64,000 bases of DNA from Cryobacterium sp. BB307 (GCF_012274275.1 NZ_JAANZA010000001.1:682001-746000); one strand, 5' to 3'; numbered from the stretch's first letter, positions 29,058 through 38,657 are shown. Notes: generated from the sequence alone by a model not told the origin. Numbers and translations: made by a program.

Positions 29058-29960
29058 ATGTTCACCGACCTCAGTGCGTTCCCGCTCACCCCACTTCACG
29101 ACGACAGCATCGATGAACATGCCTATGCCGGACTCATTGAGCGGCTCGCGGCGGCCGGTGTCGACTCAATCACCGCGCTCGGCTCTACGGGCTCCTACGC
29201 CTACCTGAACCACGACGAGCGCCGACGGGTGGCCCGGATTGCGCTCCGACACGCTGGAGGAGTTCCGGTGTTCGTGGGTGTCGGGGCGTTGCGCACTTCG
29301 CAGGTGCTGGAACTGGCCCGGGACGCCGAACAGGCGGGCGCTGCGGGGTTCTTGGTAGCCCCTATGTCCTACCAGCCGCTCACCGACGACGACGTGTTCG
29401 GGCTCTACGAGGAACTGGCGGAGGCGACCACGCTGCCAGTGATTGTCTACGACAACCCGGGAACCACCCACTTCGAGTTCAGCGACGCCCTCTACTCACG
29501 CGTAGCGCAGCTGCCCAACATCGCGTCAATCAAGATTCCGGGGCTCCCCGCCGACACGGATGCTGCGCGAGAGCGCGTAGAGAAAATCCGGTCTGCCTTG
29601 CCCGATCGGGTTACCGTCGGCATCTCCGGCGACGCGTCCGCGGCAACCGGCTTGAACGCCGGGTGCGACGCATGGTACTCAGTCATCGCGGGCACCGTGC
29701 CGGAGCCTGCCCTAACTATCACGCGTGCCGCGCGCAGCGGTGACTCGGCGACAGCTATCGCCGAGTCAGAACGGCTGCAACCGCTGTGGAATCTGTTCGC
29801 TGAGCTCGGGGGCAGCTTCAGGGTGACCGCCGCGATCGCCGAGTTGGCCGGACTGGTGAAGCCCAACAGCATTCCCCGGCCACTGCGCGGACTTCAAGGC
29901 GATGCACGCGAGCGAGTGGCGGGGGTGATTCGGGAACTCGACCTCATCGCCCTGTCCTGA
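29058..29960 (+). CDS. Dihydrodipicolinate synthase family protein
   Basis: 300 residues, a TIM-barrel class I aldolase. GSTGSYAYL at 42-50 is the pyruvate-binding motif (GTTGE in true DHDPS), Y131 in YDNPGTT and the Schiff-base lysine K159 in IASIKIPG. The altered first motif suggests an aldolase or lyase other than lysine biosynthesis. ATG 29058 follows AAAAGGACACAC. A hairpin terminator follows about 43 bases after the stop. Confidence 0.88.
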   Translation: MFTDLSAFPLTPLHDDSIDEHAYAGLIERLAAAGVDSITALGSTGSYAYLNHDERRRVARIALRHAGGVPVFVGVGALRTSQVLELARDAEQAGAAGFLVAPMSYQPLTDDDVFGLYEELAEATTLPVIVYDNPGTTHFEFSDALYSRVAQLPNIASIKIPGLPADTDAARERVEKIRSALPDRVTVGISGDASAATGLNAGCDAWYSVIAGTVPEPALTITRAARSGDSATAIAESERLQPLWNLFAELGGSFRVTAAIAELAGLVKPNSIPRPLRGLQGDARERVAGVIRELDLIALS

Positions 29961-30003
29961 TGACCAGCCGAGGTAGGGCAGAGGCTTCACGGCCCAGTGC
30001 GAA

Positions 30004-30035
30004 GGAATGCCTCGCCCTAGTGGGCGGGGCATTCC
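30004..30035. terminator. Hairpin terminator
   Basis: A 14-base stem (GGAATGCCTCGCCC) with TAGT loop and one G-U pair, between the DHDPS-like gene and the convergent small gene at 30045. It can serve both. Confidence 0.75.
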
Positions 30036-30044
30036 TGTCTCCTG

Positions 30045-30242
30045 CTAAACCTTCTCGAGAGTGCGGTCCTTAGTCGCCTCTTCGGTCGCGCGGTCGCGCC
30101 GACCAACAGTCCAGAATGTCAGCCGCTCTGACCGGACCGGTTCCTCCGGGCGCCGTTCAGGCACCGTCTTCCGGGGATCTTCCTGAGCAACATTGGCCCG
30201 TTCGCTCTTCTCGAAGTCCTCATTCCATGAGTAGCACATCAC
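30045..30242 (-). CDS. Small charged protein of unknown function (MCYSWNEDF)
   Basis: 65 residues beginning MMCYSWNEDFEKSER, otherwise rich in Glu, Arg and Lys and predicted soluble and probably disordered. TAAGGAGG lies six bases before the first ATG, close to the ideal ribosome-binding site, which is the main evidence that it is real. A cysteine followed by aromatic residues at the very start is the only feature. It could be a short regulator or binding protein; no function is known to me. Confidence 0.65.
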   Translation of the reverse strand: MMCYSWNEDFEKSERANVAQEDPRKTVPERRPEEPVRSERLTFWTVGRRDRATEEATKDRTLEKV

Positions 30243-30479
30243 CAGCCTCCTTACGGTGGATGTCCCTTAATCGTCCTCCCATTGCGCCGGTTGATCGACA
30301 ATTGTCAGCCCATTTTCGAGAACCGGGCGCACGGCCAGGTTGATGAAAAGTTGTCCTCCCTGGTCTCGGCCATGAGAACCTGTCTTCTTGCGGTGCAAGC
30401 CGGACGTTGAACGGGCGCCAAGTCTTCGACTATCTCGGGATCCTGAAAGCCACCCGCCGGCCCCGATCACCCGCTATGG
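30243..30479. other. Intergenic region
   Basis: 237 bases between the small charged gene (leftward) and the lipoprotein gene (rightward). It holds the ribosome-binding site of the former at its left end. No repeat or clear promoter box seen. Confidence 0.5.
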
Positions 30480-30947
30480 ATGATGATGCCGAAACGCAGC
30501 GGCAGTACCGTGGCTGCCATGATGAAACGGGCTACTGCCCCTATCGTGGCCGCGGGCTTACTCCTGATGGCAACGATCACTGCGGGATGCGCCCAGGACG
30601 AACCACCCGCCCAGGATGAACCAGCCGCGATTTGCTCGGCGGTCGACTCGCTAAAGGCGTCGGTCGAGGACGTGACGACTGTGGACCTCGACCAGGGCGC
30701 TATGGCGGACTTGCGAGACAACCTCAATCAGGTGCAGTCCGATCTGGGCAAAGTCAAGGACGACGCCAAGGACGAGTACGCCACCGAGATCGACGCTGTC
30801 GAGCAGGCCGCCGCCTCCGTCGGCTCCAGCGTCGAAGCGGCCACTACCTCGCCCTCGGCGCAGGCGATCACCGACGTCGGAACAGCCGTCCAGGCGCTGG
30901 GTGCGTCTCTGAGGGCGCTGGACGACGCCGTCGAGAGCACCTGCTGA
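30480..30947 (+). CDS. Putative lipoprotein with helical domain
   Basis: 155 residues. After a basic head the hydrophobic IVAAGLLLMATITAGC ends in a lipobox (TAGC), so the mature protein would be lipid-anchored at its cysteine. The rest is an acidic, alanine-rich and probably helical domain (SVDSL-like heptads VDSLKASVEDV, LRDNLNQVQSDLGKVKDDAK) ending in a lone cysteine. Start could be 30480 or the ATG pair near 30519. Family not recognised; function unknown. Confidence 0.75.
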   Translation: MMMPKRSGSTVAAMMKRATAPIVAAGLLLMATITAGCAQDEPPAQDEPAAICSAVDSLKASVEDVTTVDLDQGAMADLRDNLNQVQSDLGKVKDDAKDEYATEIDAVEQAAASVGSSVEAATTSPSAQAITDVGTAVQALGASLRALDDAVESTC

Positions 30948-31163
30948 GCAGTGCCCAAGCCGTGTCCCCACCAACGACTACGGCATCCCCTAAATACTTG
31001 AACCGTGGCTTGGGGCCTTCAAGCAAAGAAATGCCGATTGGGAGTCGTTGCGCAGTCATGCTCCTCGCCGCTCCCACCACGCCTGCTGATTGAGCAGCAG
31101 GATTACGACGGCAAGTGTCAGGCCAGCGGCTTAGTGCAGTGACCGTAAGGCCGAGGTTCAAGA
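30948..31163. other. Intergenic region
   Basis: 216 bases between the lipoprotein gene and the 3' end of the tRNA cluster. No gene, repeat or clear terminator seen. Confidence 0.45.
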
Positions 31164-31239
31164 TGGTGGCTCCGACCGGCGTCGATCCGGTGACCTTTCG
31201 ATTTTCAGTCGAACGCTCTACCAACTGAGCTACAGAGCC
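31164..31239 (-). tRNA. tRNA-Phe (GAA)
   Basis: 76 bases including encoded CCA. Acceptor GGCTCTG pairs with CGGAGCC, D-loop AGCTCAGTTGGTAGAGC, anticodon loop CTGAAAA (GAA). Last of three tRNAs read leftward. Confidence 0.95.
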
Positions 31240-31276
31240 ATAAGGCACAGCCACTGGCGAGAGTGACCGTGCCTTG

Positions 31277-31350
31277 CGACCCTGACCGGACTTGAACCGG
31301 CGACCTCCGCCGTGACAGGGCGGCGCGCTAACCAACTGCGCTACAGGGCC
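31277..31350 (-). tRNA. tRNA-Asp (GTC)
   Basis: 74 bases; CCA is not encoded. Acceptor GGCCCTG pairs with CAGGGTC (one G-U), anticodon loop CTGTCAC (GTC). Middle of the cluster. Confidence 0.95.
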
Positions 31351-31373
31351 AAGCTATTAAGTTCTTTGCGGTT

Positions 31374-31449
31374 TGGTGACCCCAACGGGATTCGAACCCG
31401 TGCTGCCGCCGTGAAAGGGCGGTGTCCTAGGCCACTAAACGATGGGGCC
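31374..31449 (-). tRNA. tRNA-Glu (TTC)
   Basis: 76 bases with encoded CCA. Acceptor GGCCCCA pairs with TGGGGTC, anticodon loop CTTTCAC (TTC). First of the cluster; its promoter should lie in 31450-31520. Confidence 0.95.
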
Positions 31450-31646
31450 GCGAAGCGTGAACCTCTTAGCTACCGACAGCCAAGCATACGGGTGAGTCCG
31501 CGACTTCGCAAACGCACGAGGATCACTCCCGATCTGCACCACACCGGGCGAAATGTCCGGCATCCGGATGCTACCGGCTAGGTTCAACCACGGGTCGAAA
31601 GTTGTAGAGGGTGGGCGAAAAACCCGAACTTTGCTACTGTGACGGA

Positions 31647-31662
31647 TGTTAACAGTGTTACT
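31647..31662 (+). promoter_or_regulatory. Candidate MtrA-type site
   Basis: TGTTAAC and TGTTACT as an 9-base-spaced direct repeat 45-60 bases before the M23 peptidase start. MtrA, an actinobacterial response regulator of cell-wall hydrolase genes, binds GTTAC-like repeats (family knowledge). It is also close to TTGCTA/TACTGT-like promoter boxes. Confidence 0.4.
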
Positions 31663-31706
31663 GGCGTGACTTTCGGGGGAACGCCGTGCCAGGAGAGTCG
31701 GAGCGA

Positions 31707-32972
31707 ATGAGCCTTCAGGGTACCGCGCGGGGGGTCCGGGAATCCGGATGGCGTCGCAGCCGTCTCGTCGCCGCGCTTGCAATCACCGGCATGCTCCTCA
31801 CCGGTACTATCGCCACCGGATCAGCTGAGCCGGCCTACGCCGCAGGATACCCCAGCTGGGAAGACGTCAAGAAGGCCAAGGCGAACGTCGCAGCCAAGGC
31901 GGCCGAGAAGCAGCGCATCGAGACGCTCATCGCCCAGCTGCAGGCCGACGTTGAGCGCACTCAGCAGGAGGCCATCGAGAAGGGCAAGAAGTTCTACGAA
32001 GCTGAGCTGGCCCACGACACGGCCGCATTCAAGGCCGAGCAGCTTCAAAAGCAGGCCGACGATGCCAAGGTCCGCGCCGAGGAGTCCATGCGGCAGGCGG
32101 GCCAGATGGCAGCACGCCAGTCGCGCACCGGGGGCGGAGACCTCTCCTCCCGGCTGTTCTTCAACGGCGACGACGCACGCGACCTGCTGTCGCAACTCGG
32201 AATGGCGGCGAAGATCGCCGAACAGTCCAACGGGCTGTACGCGAAGGCGCAGCAGGACCAGAACAACGCGCAGGCGCTCACCGACCAGGCGAACGTCGCC
32301 AAGGACGCACTGAAGGTGCTGGCCGAAGCCGCTGAGCAGGCGTTCGCCGAGGCGCAGGAGGCAGCGATAGCCGCTGAGGCGGCCCTGGCCGCCCAGGAAG
32401 CGCACGTTCAGACGCTGCAGGCACAGCTCGCTGCGCTCGAGGACACCGCCAACCGCACGGTCGAGCAGTACCAAGAGGGCGAGGCCATCCGCAAGGCGGA
32501 GGAGGAGCGTCGCCGCAGGGCAGCGGAGGAAGCCGCAGCTGGCAGCGGCGGTCAGGTCGGCTCAGGCGGCTGGGCCCGCCCATCCGGAGGCGGGATCTCG
32601 AGCCACTACGGCATGCGCACCAATCCCGTCACCGGCGTTTACACACTGCATGCGGGCACCGACCTCGGCGCCGGCTGTGCCACGGGCATCTTCGCCGCCA
32701 GCGGGGGCACCGTCACGTACGCCGGTTGGAACTACGGGTACGGCTACTTCGTTCGTGTTGACCACGGCGGAGGCGTGACGACGTCGTACGCGCACATCAT
32801 GGAGGGCGGAATTGGGGTCAGCCATGGTCAGCGAGTTTCGGCCGGGCAGTTCATCGCCAGGGTCGGCAGCACCGGCAACTCCACCGGCTGCCACCTGCAC
32901 TTCGAGACGCGCGTGAGCGGGAACCCGTACAACCCGGTCTATTTCATGGCCGACCGAGGCGTGACCCTCTAG
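31707..32972 (+). CDS. Secreted M23 family peptidoglycan endopeptidase with coiled coil
   Basis: 421 residues. Signal peptide (about 1-46, hydrophobic LVAALAITGMLLTGTIATG, AYAAG cleavage), a long alanine/glutamate-rich coiled coil (about 55-275) as in EnvC/RipA-like hydrolase activators, then the M23 LytM domain with H315/D319 (LHAGTDLG) and HLH at 396-398. It should cleave peptide cross-links in the wall, perhaps at division, if active. Start ATG 31707 (GGAG nearby); GTG 31686 is an alternative. Confidence 0.9.
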   Translation: MSLQGTARGVRESGWRRSRLVAALAITGMLLTGTIATGSAEPAYAAGYPSWEDVKKAKANVAAKAAEKQRIETLIAQLQADVERTQQEAIEKGKKFYEAELAHDTAAFKAEQLQKQADDAKVRAEESMRQAGQMAARQSRTGGGDLSSRLFFNGDDARDLLSQLGMAAKIAEQSNGLYAKAQQDQNNAQALTDQANVAKDALKVLAEAAEQAFAEAQEAAIAAEAALAAQEAHVQTLQAQLAALEDTANRTVEQYQEGEAIRKAEEERRRRAAEEAAAGSGGQVGSGGWARPSGGGISSHYGMRTNPVTGVYTLHAGTDLGAGCATGIFAASGGTVTYAGWNYGYGYFVRVDHGGGVTTSYAHIMEGGIGVSHGQRVSAGQFIARVGSTGNSTGCHLHFETRVSGNPYNPVYFMADRGVTL

Positions 32973-33040
32973 CTTCCGAACTCTCGAACTCGTAAGTCAG
33001 CGCGCCGGAGTCGCCCTCGGGCGCGTCGTACGCGCCGGAG

Positions 33041-33532
33041 TCAGTGCCCTTCGGATGCGAGCTTCTCGATGCCCGCCTGAATGATCGACTCGGCTTCCGC
33101 GGCGTCGCCCCAGCCCTCGGTCTTGACCCACTTGCCCGGCTCGAGGTCCTTGTAGTGCTCGAAGAAGTGCTCGATCTCCTTGCGCGTGAACTCCGGGATG
33201 TCGTTCACGTCCTGGATGTGGTTCCAGCGCGGGTCGCCATCCGGAACCGCGATGACCTTCGCGTCGGAGCCACCGTCATCCGTCATGTTGAAGACGCCCA
33301 CCGGCCGGGCCTTCAGGCCGACGCCGGGGAAGAGCGGATACTCGGTCAGCACGAGCACGTCGACCGGGTCGCCGTCGAGACCGAGAGTGTTCTCGAAGTA
33401 GCCGTAATCGGTCGGGTAGACGAAGCTCGTGTACAGCACGCGGTCGAGGAAGACTCGTCCGGTTTCGTGGTCGACCTCGTACTTGTTACGGCTGCCCCGC
33501 GGGATCTCGATGACAGCGTCGTAACCAGGCAT
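33041..33532 (-). CDS. ppa: Inorganic pyrophosphatase
   Basis: 163 residues, the usual family I size. [49 protein letters not shown] (metal-binding DGDPVD) and [22 protein letters not shown] are diagnostic. It hydrolyses PPi to drive biosynthesis. ATG 33532 is preceded by GAGAGGAA. Divergent from tilS with 48 bases between. Confidence 0.96.
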   Translation of the reverse strand: MPGYDAVIEIPRGSRNKYEVDHETGRVFLDRVLYTSFVYPTDYGYFENTLGLDGDPVDVLVLTEYPLFPGVGLKARPVGVFNMTDDGGSDAKVIAVPDGDPRWNHIQDVNDIPEFTRKEIEHFFEHYKDLEPGKWVKTEGWGDAAEAESIIQAGIEKLASEGH

Positions 33533-33580
33533 GCGGGGTTCCTCTCGAAGACGGTGAGTTGCAGGGAATAACGTTACTGG

Positions 33581-34594
33581 ATGAACTTCCGCCCTCGCCT
33601 CACGCCCGAGGTCGCCGACGTGCGCCGCGCGGTGCGGGTGTCGCTCGCGCGGCTGGCCCCGATCGGCTCCGCTGAGCAGGGGGCTGACGTGCTGGTCGGG
33701 CTGAGCGGTGGGGCCGACTCGCTCGCACTCGCGGCCGCGACGGCGTTCGAGGCGCCGAGGGCGGGCCTGCGCGCCGGCGCGATCATCGTCGACCACGGCC
33801 TGCAGGCCGGGTCAGCGGATGTCGCGGCCAGGGCCGCGCGACAGGCGGCCGACCTCGGGCTCGCTCCGGTGATCGTCCGCGCCGTGCACGTCGGGACGGC
33901 GGGCGGGCCGGAAGCCGCAGCACGCACCGCCCGCTACGCGGCGTTCGCCGAGGCTGTCGCCGAGACAGGCGCGCGTGCGGTGCTGCTCGGTCACACGCTC
34001 GATGACCAGGCCGAGACTGTTCTGCTCGGGCTGGCCCGCGGCAGCGGGGCCACGAGCCTGCAGGGGATGGCCGACGACAGTCACGGCCAGGTGAGGGTGT
34101 TGCGGCCGTTGCTGGGCATCCGCCGCGCCCAGACCGTTCAATTCTGCGTCGACGCCGGCCTCGACCCGTGGGACGATCCACAGAACAGCGATCCCTCTTT
34201 CTTGCGCGTACGTGCGCGCGACCTCGTCATGCCGGTGCTCGAGGCAGAGCTGGGACCGGGAGTCGCCGAGGCGCTCGCCCGCACGGCGGAGCAGTTGCGG
34301 GAGGATGCCGAGGCGCTCGACTCCTTCGCCGAGGAGCAGGTCGAGGATCTCGCCGAGCACGCCGAGGCCGGCCTGTCGCTGTCGGTTGCGGGCCTGGCGG
34401 CTAATCCTGCAGCGCTGCGGCAGCGCATCATCCGGCACGCGGTGCTCGCCGAGTTCGGGGTTGCGCTTTCCCGAACGCAGACCATCGCGGTTGCCCGGCT
34501 GGTCACCGACTGGCATGGTCAGGGGGACGTGCACCTCCCGGGCGTTAGAGTGAATCGTCAGGGCGGCCGTCTCGTCTTCACCGCGAGCCACTGA
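33581..34594 (+). CDS. tilS: tRNA(Ile)-lysidine synthase
   Basis: 337 residues. The PP-loop motif [13 protein letters not shown] (about 45-57), the HTLDDQAET motif and [13 protein letters not shown] identify the N-type ATPase that attaches lysine to C34 of tRNA-Ile(CAU), letting it read AUA. Followed by hpt after 39 bases, the conserved order before ftsH. Confidence 0.94.
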   Translation: MNFRPRLTPEVADVRRAVRVSLARLAPIGSAEQGADVLVGLSGGADSLALAAATAFEAPRAGLRAGAIIVDHGLQAGSADVAARAARQAADLGLAPVIVRAVHVGTAGGPEAAARTARYAAFAEAVAETGARAVLLGHTLDDQAETVLLGLARGSGATSLQGMADDSHGQVRVLRPLLGIRRAQTVQFCVDAGLDPWDDPQNSDPSFLRVRARDLVMPVLEAELGPGVAEALARTAEQLREDAEALDSFAEEQVEDLAEHAEAGLSLSVAGLAANPAALRQRIIRHAVLAEFGVALSRTQTIAVARLVTDWHGQGDVHLPGVRVNRQGGRLVFTASH

Positions 34595-34633
34595 CCGCCG
34601 ATCGGTCACCGAGCAAAGGGAACACGCGCCGAG

Positions 34634-35185
34634 ATGGAACTGAGCGACGTCGAGGGCGACCTCACCGAGATCCTCCTCACCCAGGACGAGCTGCACGCCA
34701 AGATCGCCGAACTCGCACGCCGGATCGAGGCCGACTATGCCGACGAGCCGCCACTGCTCGTGGGGGTGCTGAAAGGCGCCGTCATGGTCATGGCCGACCT
34801 GGCCCGTGAACTCAAGCTGCCCGTCGCGATGGACTGGATGGCGGTGTCGTCCTACGGCTCCGGCACACAGTCATCCGGTGTCGTCCGCATCCTGAAGGAC
34901 CTCGACACCGACATCATCGACAAGCGCGTGCTGATCGTCGAGGACATCATCGACTCCGGCCTGACGCTGTCCTGGCTGCTTGCGAACCTGCAGAGCCGTG
35001 GTGCGAAGTCGGTGGAGGTGCTCGCCCTGCTCCGCAAGCCGGAAGCCGCCAAGGTGCCCGTCGACGTGCGCTATGTGGGCTTCGACATCCCGAACGAGTT
35101 CGTCGTCGGCTACGGCCTCGACTACGCGGAGCGTTACCGCAACCTGCGCGGTGTCGGCGTGCTCGCCCCCCGCGTCTACCAGTAG
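34634..35185 (+). CDS. hpt: Hypoxanthine phosphoribosyltransferase
   Basis: 183 residues. PRPP loop [33 protein letters not shown] and [22 protein letters not shown] are diagnostic. It salvages hypoxanthine (and guanine) to IMP/GMP. Upstream AAAGGGAACACGCGCCGAG includes a weak ribosome-binding site. It normally precedes ftsH; here about 1.4 kb of other DNA intervenes. Confidence 0.95.
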   Translation: MELSDVEGDLTEILLTQDELHAKIAELARRIEADYADEPPLLVGVLKGAVMVMADLARELKLPVAMDWMAVSSYGSGTQSSGVVRILKDLDTDIIDKRVLIVEDIIDSGLTLSWLLANLQSRGAKSVEVLALLRKPEAAKVPVDVRYVGFDIPNEFVVGYGLDYAERYRNLRGVGVLAPRVYQ

Positions 35186-35227
35186 GCCCCTCCAGTCGAA
35201 TACGCGGCTCGGGCCAGAGGGTCAGAG

Positions 35228-35334
35228 CCCCTGTTGTGCAGGAGATTCCTTGTTCTGCAGGACATTCGGCCCAACCGAGCGATGTTGTTAGGCATCCAGG
35301 CCCGAGATCCGGGAAATGTCCTGCACAACAGGGG
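35228..35334. repeat. REPIN-like repeat R1, copy B
   Basis: 107 bases with 20-base terminal inverted repeats: CCCCTGTTGTGCAGGAGATT at the left, and its complement with one change at 35315-35334. A third, direct copy of the core (TTCTGCAGGACATTCGG) sits beside the left end. The ends match copy A at 20139-20244; the middle does not. It lies after hpt. Confidence 0.88.
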
Positions 35335-35370
35335 GCGGATGGCCGCCGGCGAGACCGGATCCGGGTCAGC

Positions 35371-35393
35371 CGGTGCTCGAGCGTGTCGAGACC
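35371..35393 (+). repeat. Dispersed 23-bp repeat R2, copy 2
   Basis: CGGTGCTCGAGCGTGTCGAG plus ACC, 23 bases before the end of the membrane-protein gene. See 20266-20288 for the family. Confidence 0.75.
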
Positions 35394-35415
35394 CTGGCCC
35401 TTCGACGGAGTGCGC

Positions 35416-36420
35416 CTAGCACTGGACATCTAGGATGTAGCCGTAGTCGTATCCTTGGGCCAGTCTTGCCCCAACTACGACTGAAGTGTCCTCCGATGAG
35501 TCCAGCTTCACGTCTCGTTCGAATGTGTGCTCGATCTCGGACGTGGGAGAGGTGGAGAAACCGAGAGTCACGGTCGCGAGGCAGTCTGCTGGTGACACGA
35601 TTCGCCACGCCCAGCATCCGTCCTCGTCCGAACAACGCGACAAGGCCGGGTCGTCGTCAGCTACGTAATACCAGTCGAACTCGGCGGCGTTCAGCCGTGG
35701 TTGGGACTCATCGGAGTCGGCGTTCGTTCCGATAGAGACCGCTGTTGCCACGACCGCCGCAGTCAGCCCGATTCCCACGACAGCAACAGACAACCACAAT
35801 AGAAGTTTGGCGCGAGGCTTCTTGGCGTTGGATGCCGGAGCCTGCAGCGGCAGCCACTGCCCGGAACTGTGGGCGACGGAGTGACTACTCGATGCTTCGC
35901 TCCACGACATCGCTTCGCGCATTGAGACGAAGTCGTCAAGGCTCATCGGCGGTACCTGAACCGAGGAGACGTGCTGCTGGTAGGCGATGCGGTCGAGCTC
36001 TTCCTTGTTGCTCGCGGACACCGTCCGCACCTGGTCCATGACTCGAGTGTCGGTTCGGCCCAAACCAATCCCGGCGCGAATCATCTGGATCGCGCCCCAC
36101 AGCACCGCGCCCCAGAAGACAAAGAAGGGGCCACCGGTCGACGCGCCGACCAACGTGATGACGATCCCGCCGACGAACAGAGCAGCGCCGATCCAGAACG
36201 ACTTCCAAGCGGCTGCCCGAACAGCTTCGGCAAGCGGCGACCACGCAGTTTCATTCTTGGTCCAGAACGCCCAGCCGGGTGGGGCTGCGATGAGTCCCTG
36301 TCGGGGAATCCAGCCAACCGGTGGTTCCCATCCCAGGTGACCAACGAGCCATTCTTCCGACGGGGTCGGCCAGCCGAGTGGCGGGTTGAAGCGAAGCGGC
36401 AACGCATTCTCGGAATTCAT
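35416..36420 (-). CDS. Membrane protein of unknown function
   Basis: 334 residues. Residues about 6-55 are rich in Pro/Trp/Gly (FNPPLGWPTPSEEW, PPVGWIPRQG, PPGWAFW), two adjacent membrane helices follow (about 75-125: SFWIGAALFVGGIVITLVGA, FFVFWGAVLWGAIQMIRAGI), then a cytosolic stretch, a third helix (LLLWLSVAVVGIGLTAAVVATA) and an external C-terminal domain of about 110 residues with four cysteines. Start ATG 36420, or 36474. Base composition looks less G/C-biased than its neighbours and it faces the other way from the hpt-ftsH run, so it may be acquired. Not recognised. Confidence 0.75.
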   Translation of the reverse strand: MNSENALPLRFNPPLGWPTPSEEWLVGHLGWEPPVGWIPRQGLIAAPPGWAFWTKNETAWSPLAEAVRAAAWKSFWIGAALFVGGIVITLVGASTGGPFFVFWGAVLWGAIQMIRAGIGLGRTDTRVMDQVRTVSASNKEELDRIAYQQHVSSVQVPPMSLDDFVSMREAMSWSEASSSHSVAHSSGQWLPLQAPASNAKKPRAKLLLWLSVAVVGIGLTAAVVATAVSIGTNADSDESQPRLNAAEFDWYYVADDDPALSRCSDEDGCWAWRIVSPADCLATVTLGFSTSPTSEIEHTFERDVKLDSSEDTSVVVGARLAQGYDYGYILDVQC

Positions 36421-36520
36421 GGTTCGCCCCACATCCGGAGATCGTGAACCTGACGATAGTGCAGAAGTGAACATCTTTCGCCCCTTTGCGAGGGAGAGTC
36501 CGCGCCTTTCATCGGATGGG

Positions 36521-36543
36521 GGTCTCGACTGGCTTGACCACCG
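36521..36543 (-). repeat. Dispersed 23-bp repeat R2, copy 3 (inverted)
   Basis: GGTCTCGACTGGCTTGACCA plus CCG, the complement of the R2 consensus with four differences. Together with the copy at 35371 it brackets the unknown membrane-protein gene in inverted orientation. Confidence 0.7.
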
Positions 36544-36655
36544 AGATGCGGAGCACCGCAGCCGTTACGCCTCCAGCAAACACGCGGATGCCGCTCAGCG
36601 GCCCTCCGCTACCCTCATATGAAGAAAGGTGCCGGGTGACGTGCCCGGATCACTC

Positions 36656-38650
36656 ATGGATTTCAAGCGCTTCTTTCGCGGCCCCTTCGTCTACATCCTG
36701 GTAGCGATCGTGGCCGTCTCCTTCGGCTTCATGCTCCTTGGCGGCTCCGGCTTCAAGGAGATCACGACCCAGCAGGGCCTTGAACTGCTCTCGAGCGACA
36801 AGGTCGAGAGCGCGAAGATCGTCGACGCCGAACAGCGCGTCGACCTGGTGCTCAAGGAAGCCGGCGACCAGGGCGAGCAGGTGCAGTTCTACTACGCGGC
36901 ACCGCGTGGCGCCGAGGTCGTCGATGCCGTCAGCACCTCGAGCCTGAAGAGCTTCGACGACGAAGTCGACAAGGGCAGCTGGTGGATGTCGCTGCTCGGG
37001 CTCATCCTGCCGTTCCTCATCATCGGCCTGATCTTCTGGTTCCTGATCTCCAGCATGCAGGGCGGCGGCAGCCGGGTCATGCAGTTCGGCAAGTCGAAGG
37101 CGAAGCTGGTCTCGAAGGAGAGCCCCAAGGTCACGTTCGCGGATGTCGCTGGCGCCGAAGAGGCTGTCGAAGAGCTTCACGAGATCAAAGACTTTTTGAA
37201 GGATCCGTCGAGGTTCCAGGCCGTGGGCGCGCGCATCCCGAAGGGTGTGCTGCTGTACGGCCCTCCGGGAACCGGCAAGACGCTGCTCGCGCGCGCCGTC
37301 GCCGGTGAGGCGGGCGTGCCGTTCTACTCGATCTCCGGTTCCGACTTCGTCGAGATGTTCGTCGGTGTCGGCGCGAGCCGAGTGCGCGACCTGTTCCAGC
37401 AGGCGAAGGAGAACGCCCCGGCCATCATCTTCGTCGACGAGATCGACGCCGTCGGCCGTCACCGCGGCGCCGGCATGGGCGGCGGGCACGACGAACGCGA
37501 GCAGACCCTCAACCAGCTGCTCGTCGAGATGGACGGCTTCGACGTCAAGACCAACGTCATCATGATCGCGGCGACGAACCGTCCCGACATCCTCGACCCT
37601 GCGCTGTTGCGCCCCGGGCGCTTCGACCGGCAGATCGGCGTCGACGCACCCGACCTGCAGGGTCGCAAGCAGATCCTCCAGGTGCACGCGCAGGGCAAGC
37701 CGATGGCCGCCGGCGTCGACCTGGAGGTGCTCGCACGCAAGACGCCCGGCTTCACGGGCGCCGACCTCGCGAACGTCCTCAACGAGGCCGCGCTTCTCAC
37801 CGCACGCTCTAACGCTCAGCTCATCGACAACCGCGCCCTCGACGAGGCGGTCGACCGGGTCATGGCAGGCCCACAGCGCCGCACACGTGTGATGAAGGAC
37901 AAGGAGAAGCTCATCACCGCGTACCACGAGGGCGGCCACGCGCTCGCTGCCGCGGCGATGCGCCACACCGACCCCGTGACGAAGGTCACCATCCTGCCGC
38001 GCGGTCGCGCCCTGGGCTACACCATGGTGCTCCCGCTCGAGGACAAGTACTCGGTCACCCGCAACGAACTGCTCGACCAGCTGACCTACGCGATGGGTGG
38101 CCGCGTCGCCGAGGAGATCGTTTTCCACGACCCGACTACCGGCGCCTCCAACGACATCGAGAAGGCCACCTCGATCGCCCGCAAGATGGTGACCGAGTAC
38201 GGCATGAGCTCAAACGTCGGAGCCGTCAAGCTGGGCCAGTCCAGCGGCGAGGTCTTCCTCGGCCGCGACATGGGCCACCAGCGCGACTACTCGGAGACCA
38301 TCGCCGAACGCGTCGACGCCGAAGTGCGTGCGCTCATCGAGCAGGCACACGACGAGGCATGGCAGGTGCTCAACGAGAACCGCGACGTGCTCGACCGGCT
38401 CGCGACCGAACTGCTCGAGAAAGAGACACTCGACCACCTGCAGCTCGCCGAGATCTTCGCCGACGTGACATTGCTGCCCGAGCGCCCGCAGTGGCTCTCG
38501 AGCACCGACCGTCCGGTGTCGAGCCGCCCGCCGGTGATGGTGCCGAAGGCCCCGATCGACGCGGAGGCCGTTGATGGTGGTGTCGAGTCCGAGCCGAGCA
38601 AGCCGAAGCAGAAGACCCGGCGCACCCAGCCCGGCATCGCGACCGCGTAG
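36656..38650 (+). CDS. ftsH: ATP-dependent zinc metalloprotease FtsH
   Basis: 664 residues. Two membrane helices (about 6-26 and 115-135) flank an external domain; AAA+ Walker A GPPGTGKT from 202, Walker B IIFVDEID, and the protease zinc motif HEGGH at 424-428. It degrades damaged membrane and cytosolic proteins. I start at ATG 36656 ([10 protein letters not shown], the usual family head) rather than GTG 36629. The folate genes follow after 7 bases. Confidence 0.96.
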   Translation: MDFKRFFRGPFVYILVAIVAVSFGFMLLGGSGFKEITTQQGLELLSSDKVESAKIVDAEQRVDLVLKEAGDQGEQVQFYYAAPRGAEVVDAVSTSSLKSFDDEVDKGSWWMSLLGLILPFLIIGLIFWFLISSMQGGGSRVMQFGKSKAKLVSKESPKVTFADVAGAEEAVEELHEIKDFLKDPSRFQAVGARIPKGVLLYGPPGTGKTLLARAVAGEAGVPFYSISGSDFVEMFVGVGASRVRDLFQQAKENAPAIIFVDEIDAVGRHRGAGMGGGHDEREQTLNQLLVEMDGFDVKTNVIMIAATNRPDILDPALLRPGRFDRQIGVDAPDLQGRKQILQVHAQGKPMAAGVDLEVLARKTPGFTGADLANVLNEAALLTARSNAQLIDNRALDEAVDRVMAGPQRRTRVMKDKEKLITAYHEGGHALAAAAMRHTDPVTKVTILPRGRALGYTMVLPLEDKYSVTRNELLDQLTYAMGGRVAEEIVFHDPTTGASNDIEKATSIARKMVTEYGMSSNVGAVKLGQSSGEVFLGRDMGHQRDYSETIAERVDAEVRALIEQAHDEAWQVLNENRDVLDRLATELLEKETLDHLQLAEIFADVTLLPERPQWLSSTDRPVSSRPPVMVPKAPIDAEAVDGGVESEPSKPKQKTRRTQPGIATA

Positions 38651-38657
38651 TCAAGCG

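Noticed and set aside
31164..31449. Integrated element at the tRNA cluster
   Set aside because: No integrase gene or duplicated tRNA 3' end was found next to the three tRNAs.
33000..33040. Short direct repeat GCGCCGGAGTC after the M23 gene
   Set aside because: Two 11-base copies in a G/C-rich gap; too short and local to mean more than chance or a weak hairpin.
35228..36543. Insertion sequence between hpt and ftsH
   Set aside because: No transposase gene or target duplication seen; the cargo is a membrane protein of unknown function.
36650..38128. 492-residue open frame antisense to ftsH
   Set aside because: Shadow of FtsH; no recognisable domain or ribosome-binding site.
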